Shown here: positions 8,425 to 9,215 of the stretch, piece by piece
Numbering within the stretch: position 1 is the first letter of the stretch
How the letters are laid out: each line of letters begins with the position of its first letter
Assembly: GCA_044871085.1 (NCBI GenBank)
Contig: JBIOZI010000147.1
Location: forward strand, 1-9,215
Direction of reading: 5' to 3'
DNA length: 9,215 bases
Origin: CADEED01 sp044871085
GTDB lineage: Bacteria > Pseudomonadota > Gammaproteobacteria > Steroidobacterales > Steroidobacteraceae
The notes under the pieces: model-generated
Database searches by the model: none
What the model was told of the DNA's origin: nothing
The model's input: the letters and a program-made list of their open reading frames with translations, nothing else
Made by a program: the position numbers and the translations under genes

Positions 8425-9215
8425 GCGCATCGATACGCAAGATGTTGGGAGCATTGCTCGGCGTCGTCGCCTGTGCCGGACTCGCCGCCGCGCAGGAAAC
8501 GGGCTCGATCAACGCGCGGCTGACGGGCGACGTCACCGGCGTGCACGATCCGGTGATCATCCGCGCCGACGGCATCTACTACGTGTACAGCACGAATTCC
8601 GAGACGCCGGGCGCCGCCATCAAGGTGCGCACCTCGCCCGACCTCGTGCAGTGGACGTTCCGCGGCCACGTGTTCGACAAACTACCGGCCTGGACCACCG
8701 AGATGATCCCGGGAGCGCGCAGCTTCTGGGCGCCAGACATCTCGCGAGTGAACGGCCGCTATCGTCTCTACTACTCCGTGTCGACGTTCGGCTCGAATCG
8801 CTCGGTCATCGGGCTCGCGACCAGCGCGGCGCTCGACCCCGCATCCCCCGCCTACGGCTGGCGCGACGAGGGTCCGGTGGTCGAATCCACCCGCGAGTCG
8901 GATTTCAACGCCATCGACCCCAACTTCGTCATCGACCGCAAGGGGCGGCACTGGCTGTCGCTGGGCAGCTTCTGGACCGGCATCAAACTATTCGAGCTCG
9001 ATCCCGCGACCGGCAAGCCCAAGGATCCGAAGGCACGCCCCGTCGCCCTCGCGAGCCGGCGCGCGCCGGCCGGCGGGCCGAAGCCGATCGAGGCGCCGTT
9101 CATCGTCACGCGTCCGGACCATTACTATCTATTCGTCTCGTACGACTACTGCTGCAAAGGCGTCAACAGCACCTATTACATGGTGGTCGGGCGCGCGAAG
9201 GACATCCGCGGTCCG
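8421..9215 (+). CDS. Exported GH43 endo-alpha-1,5-L-arabinanase-like enzyme (3' partial)
   Basis: The first 265 codons of a five-bladed beta-propeller glycoside hydrolase are visible; the frame is open to the window edge. Residues 1-24 form a signal peptide ending in LAAAQ. VVAC at 15-18 also fits a lipobox, so a lipoprotein is possible. The catalytic triad expected for GH43 is present in order: general base D43 in VHDPVI, pKa-modulating D166 in FNAIDPNF, and general acid E224 in IEAPFI. SFWAPDIS (101-108) and YDYCCKGVNSTYYMVVGRA (241-259) are typical of arabinan endo-1,5-alpha-L-arabinosidases. The enzyme would cut the arabinan side chains of rhamnogalacturonan I. The ATG at 8421 forms ATGA with the GH39 stop and has a strong ribosome binding site, so the two genes form an operon. 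An exo-acting arabinofuranosidase is the main alternative. Confidence 0.88.
   Translation, partial: MSASIRKMLGALLGVVACAGLAAAQETGSINARLTGDVTGVHDPVIIRADGIYYVYSTNSETPGAAIKVRTSPDLVQWTFRGHVFDKLPAWTTEMIPGARSFWAPDISRVNGRYRLYYSVSTFGSNRSVIGLATSAALDPASPAYGWRDEGPVVESTRESDFNAIDPNFVIDRKGRHWLSLGSFWTGIKLFELDPATGKPKDPKARPVALASRRAPAGGPKPIEAPFIVTRPDHYYLFVSYDYCCKGVNSTYYMVVGRAKDIRGP

Overview
This very GC-rich window is bacterial, most likely from a proteobacterium that degrades plant cell walls. The rhamnose genes resemble those of rhizobia. The exported pectin enzymes recall Steroidobacter, Xanthomonas or Caulobacter-like bacteria. The genus is a guess, because no phylogenetic marker lies in the window.

Left part (2-5226, + strand): a tightly packed operon of five genes. 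It holds a tandem-domain sugar ABC ATPase (5' end outside the window), two RbsC-type permeases, an FGGY-family sugar kinase and a GNAT acetyltransferase. Each junction is a 4-base stop/start overlap (ATGA, GTGA, ATGA, ATGA), so the genes are probably translationally coupled. Gene order and family membership match the rhaT-rhaP-rhaQ-rhaK part of the Rhizobium L-rhamnose uptake operon. The mutarotase gene rhaU, which usually sits before rhaK, is absent. The binding protein rhaS would be expected upstream of the window.

Middle (5223-6539, - strand): an exported oligogalacturonate lyase-like beta-propeller (PL22 family) converges on the acetyltransferase. The two genes overlap by four bases at their stop codons, inside a small inverted repeat. 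Nearly 180 bp of non-coding DNA (6540-6714) separates the lyase from the divergent genes to its right and should hold the promoters for both directions.

Right part (6715-9215, + strand): an exported GH39 glycosidase overlaps by four bases with an exported GH43 endo-arabinanase-type enzyme that runs off the window end.

Taken together this looks like part of a pectin or rhamnogalacturonan-I utilisation locus. Exported enzymes would trim arabinan side chains and oligogalacturonate, and the ABC transporter and kinase would take up and phosphorylate the released rhamnose. I see no tRNA, rRNA, CRISPR array, insertion sequence, phage gene or defence system. The most unusual points are the acetyltransferase inside the sugar operon, the exported PL22 with apparently different metal-ligand residues, and the convergent stop-codon overlap. 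None of these proves a new system.
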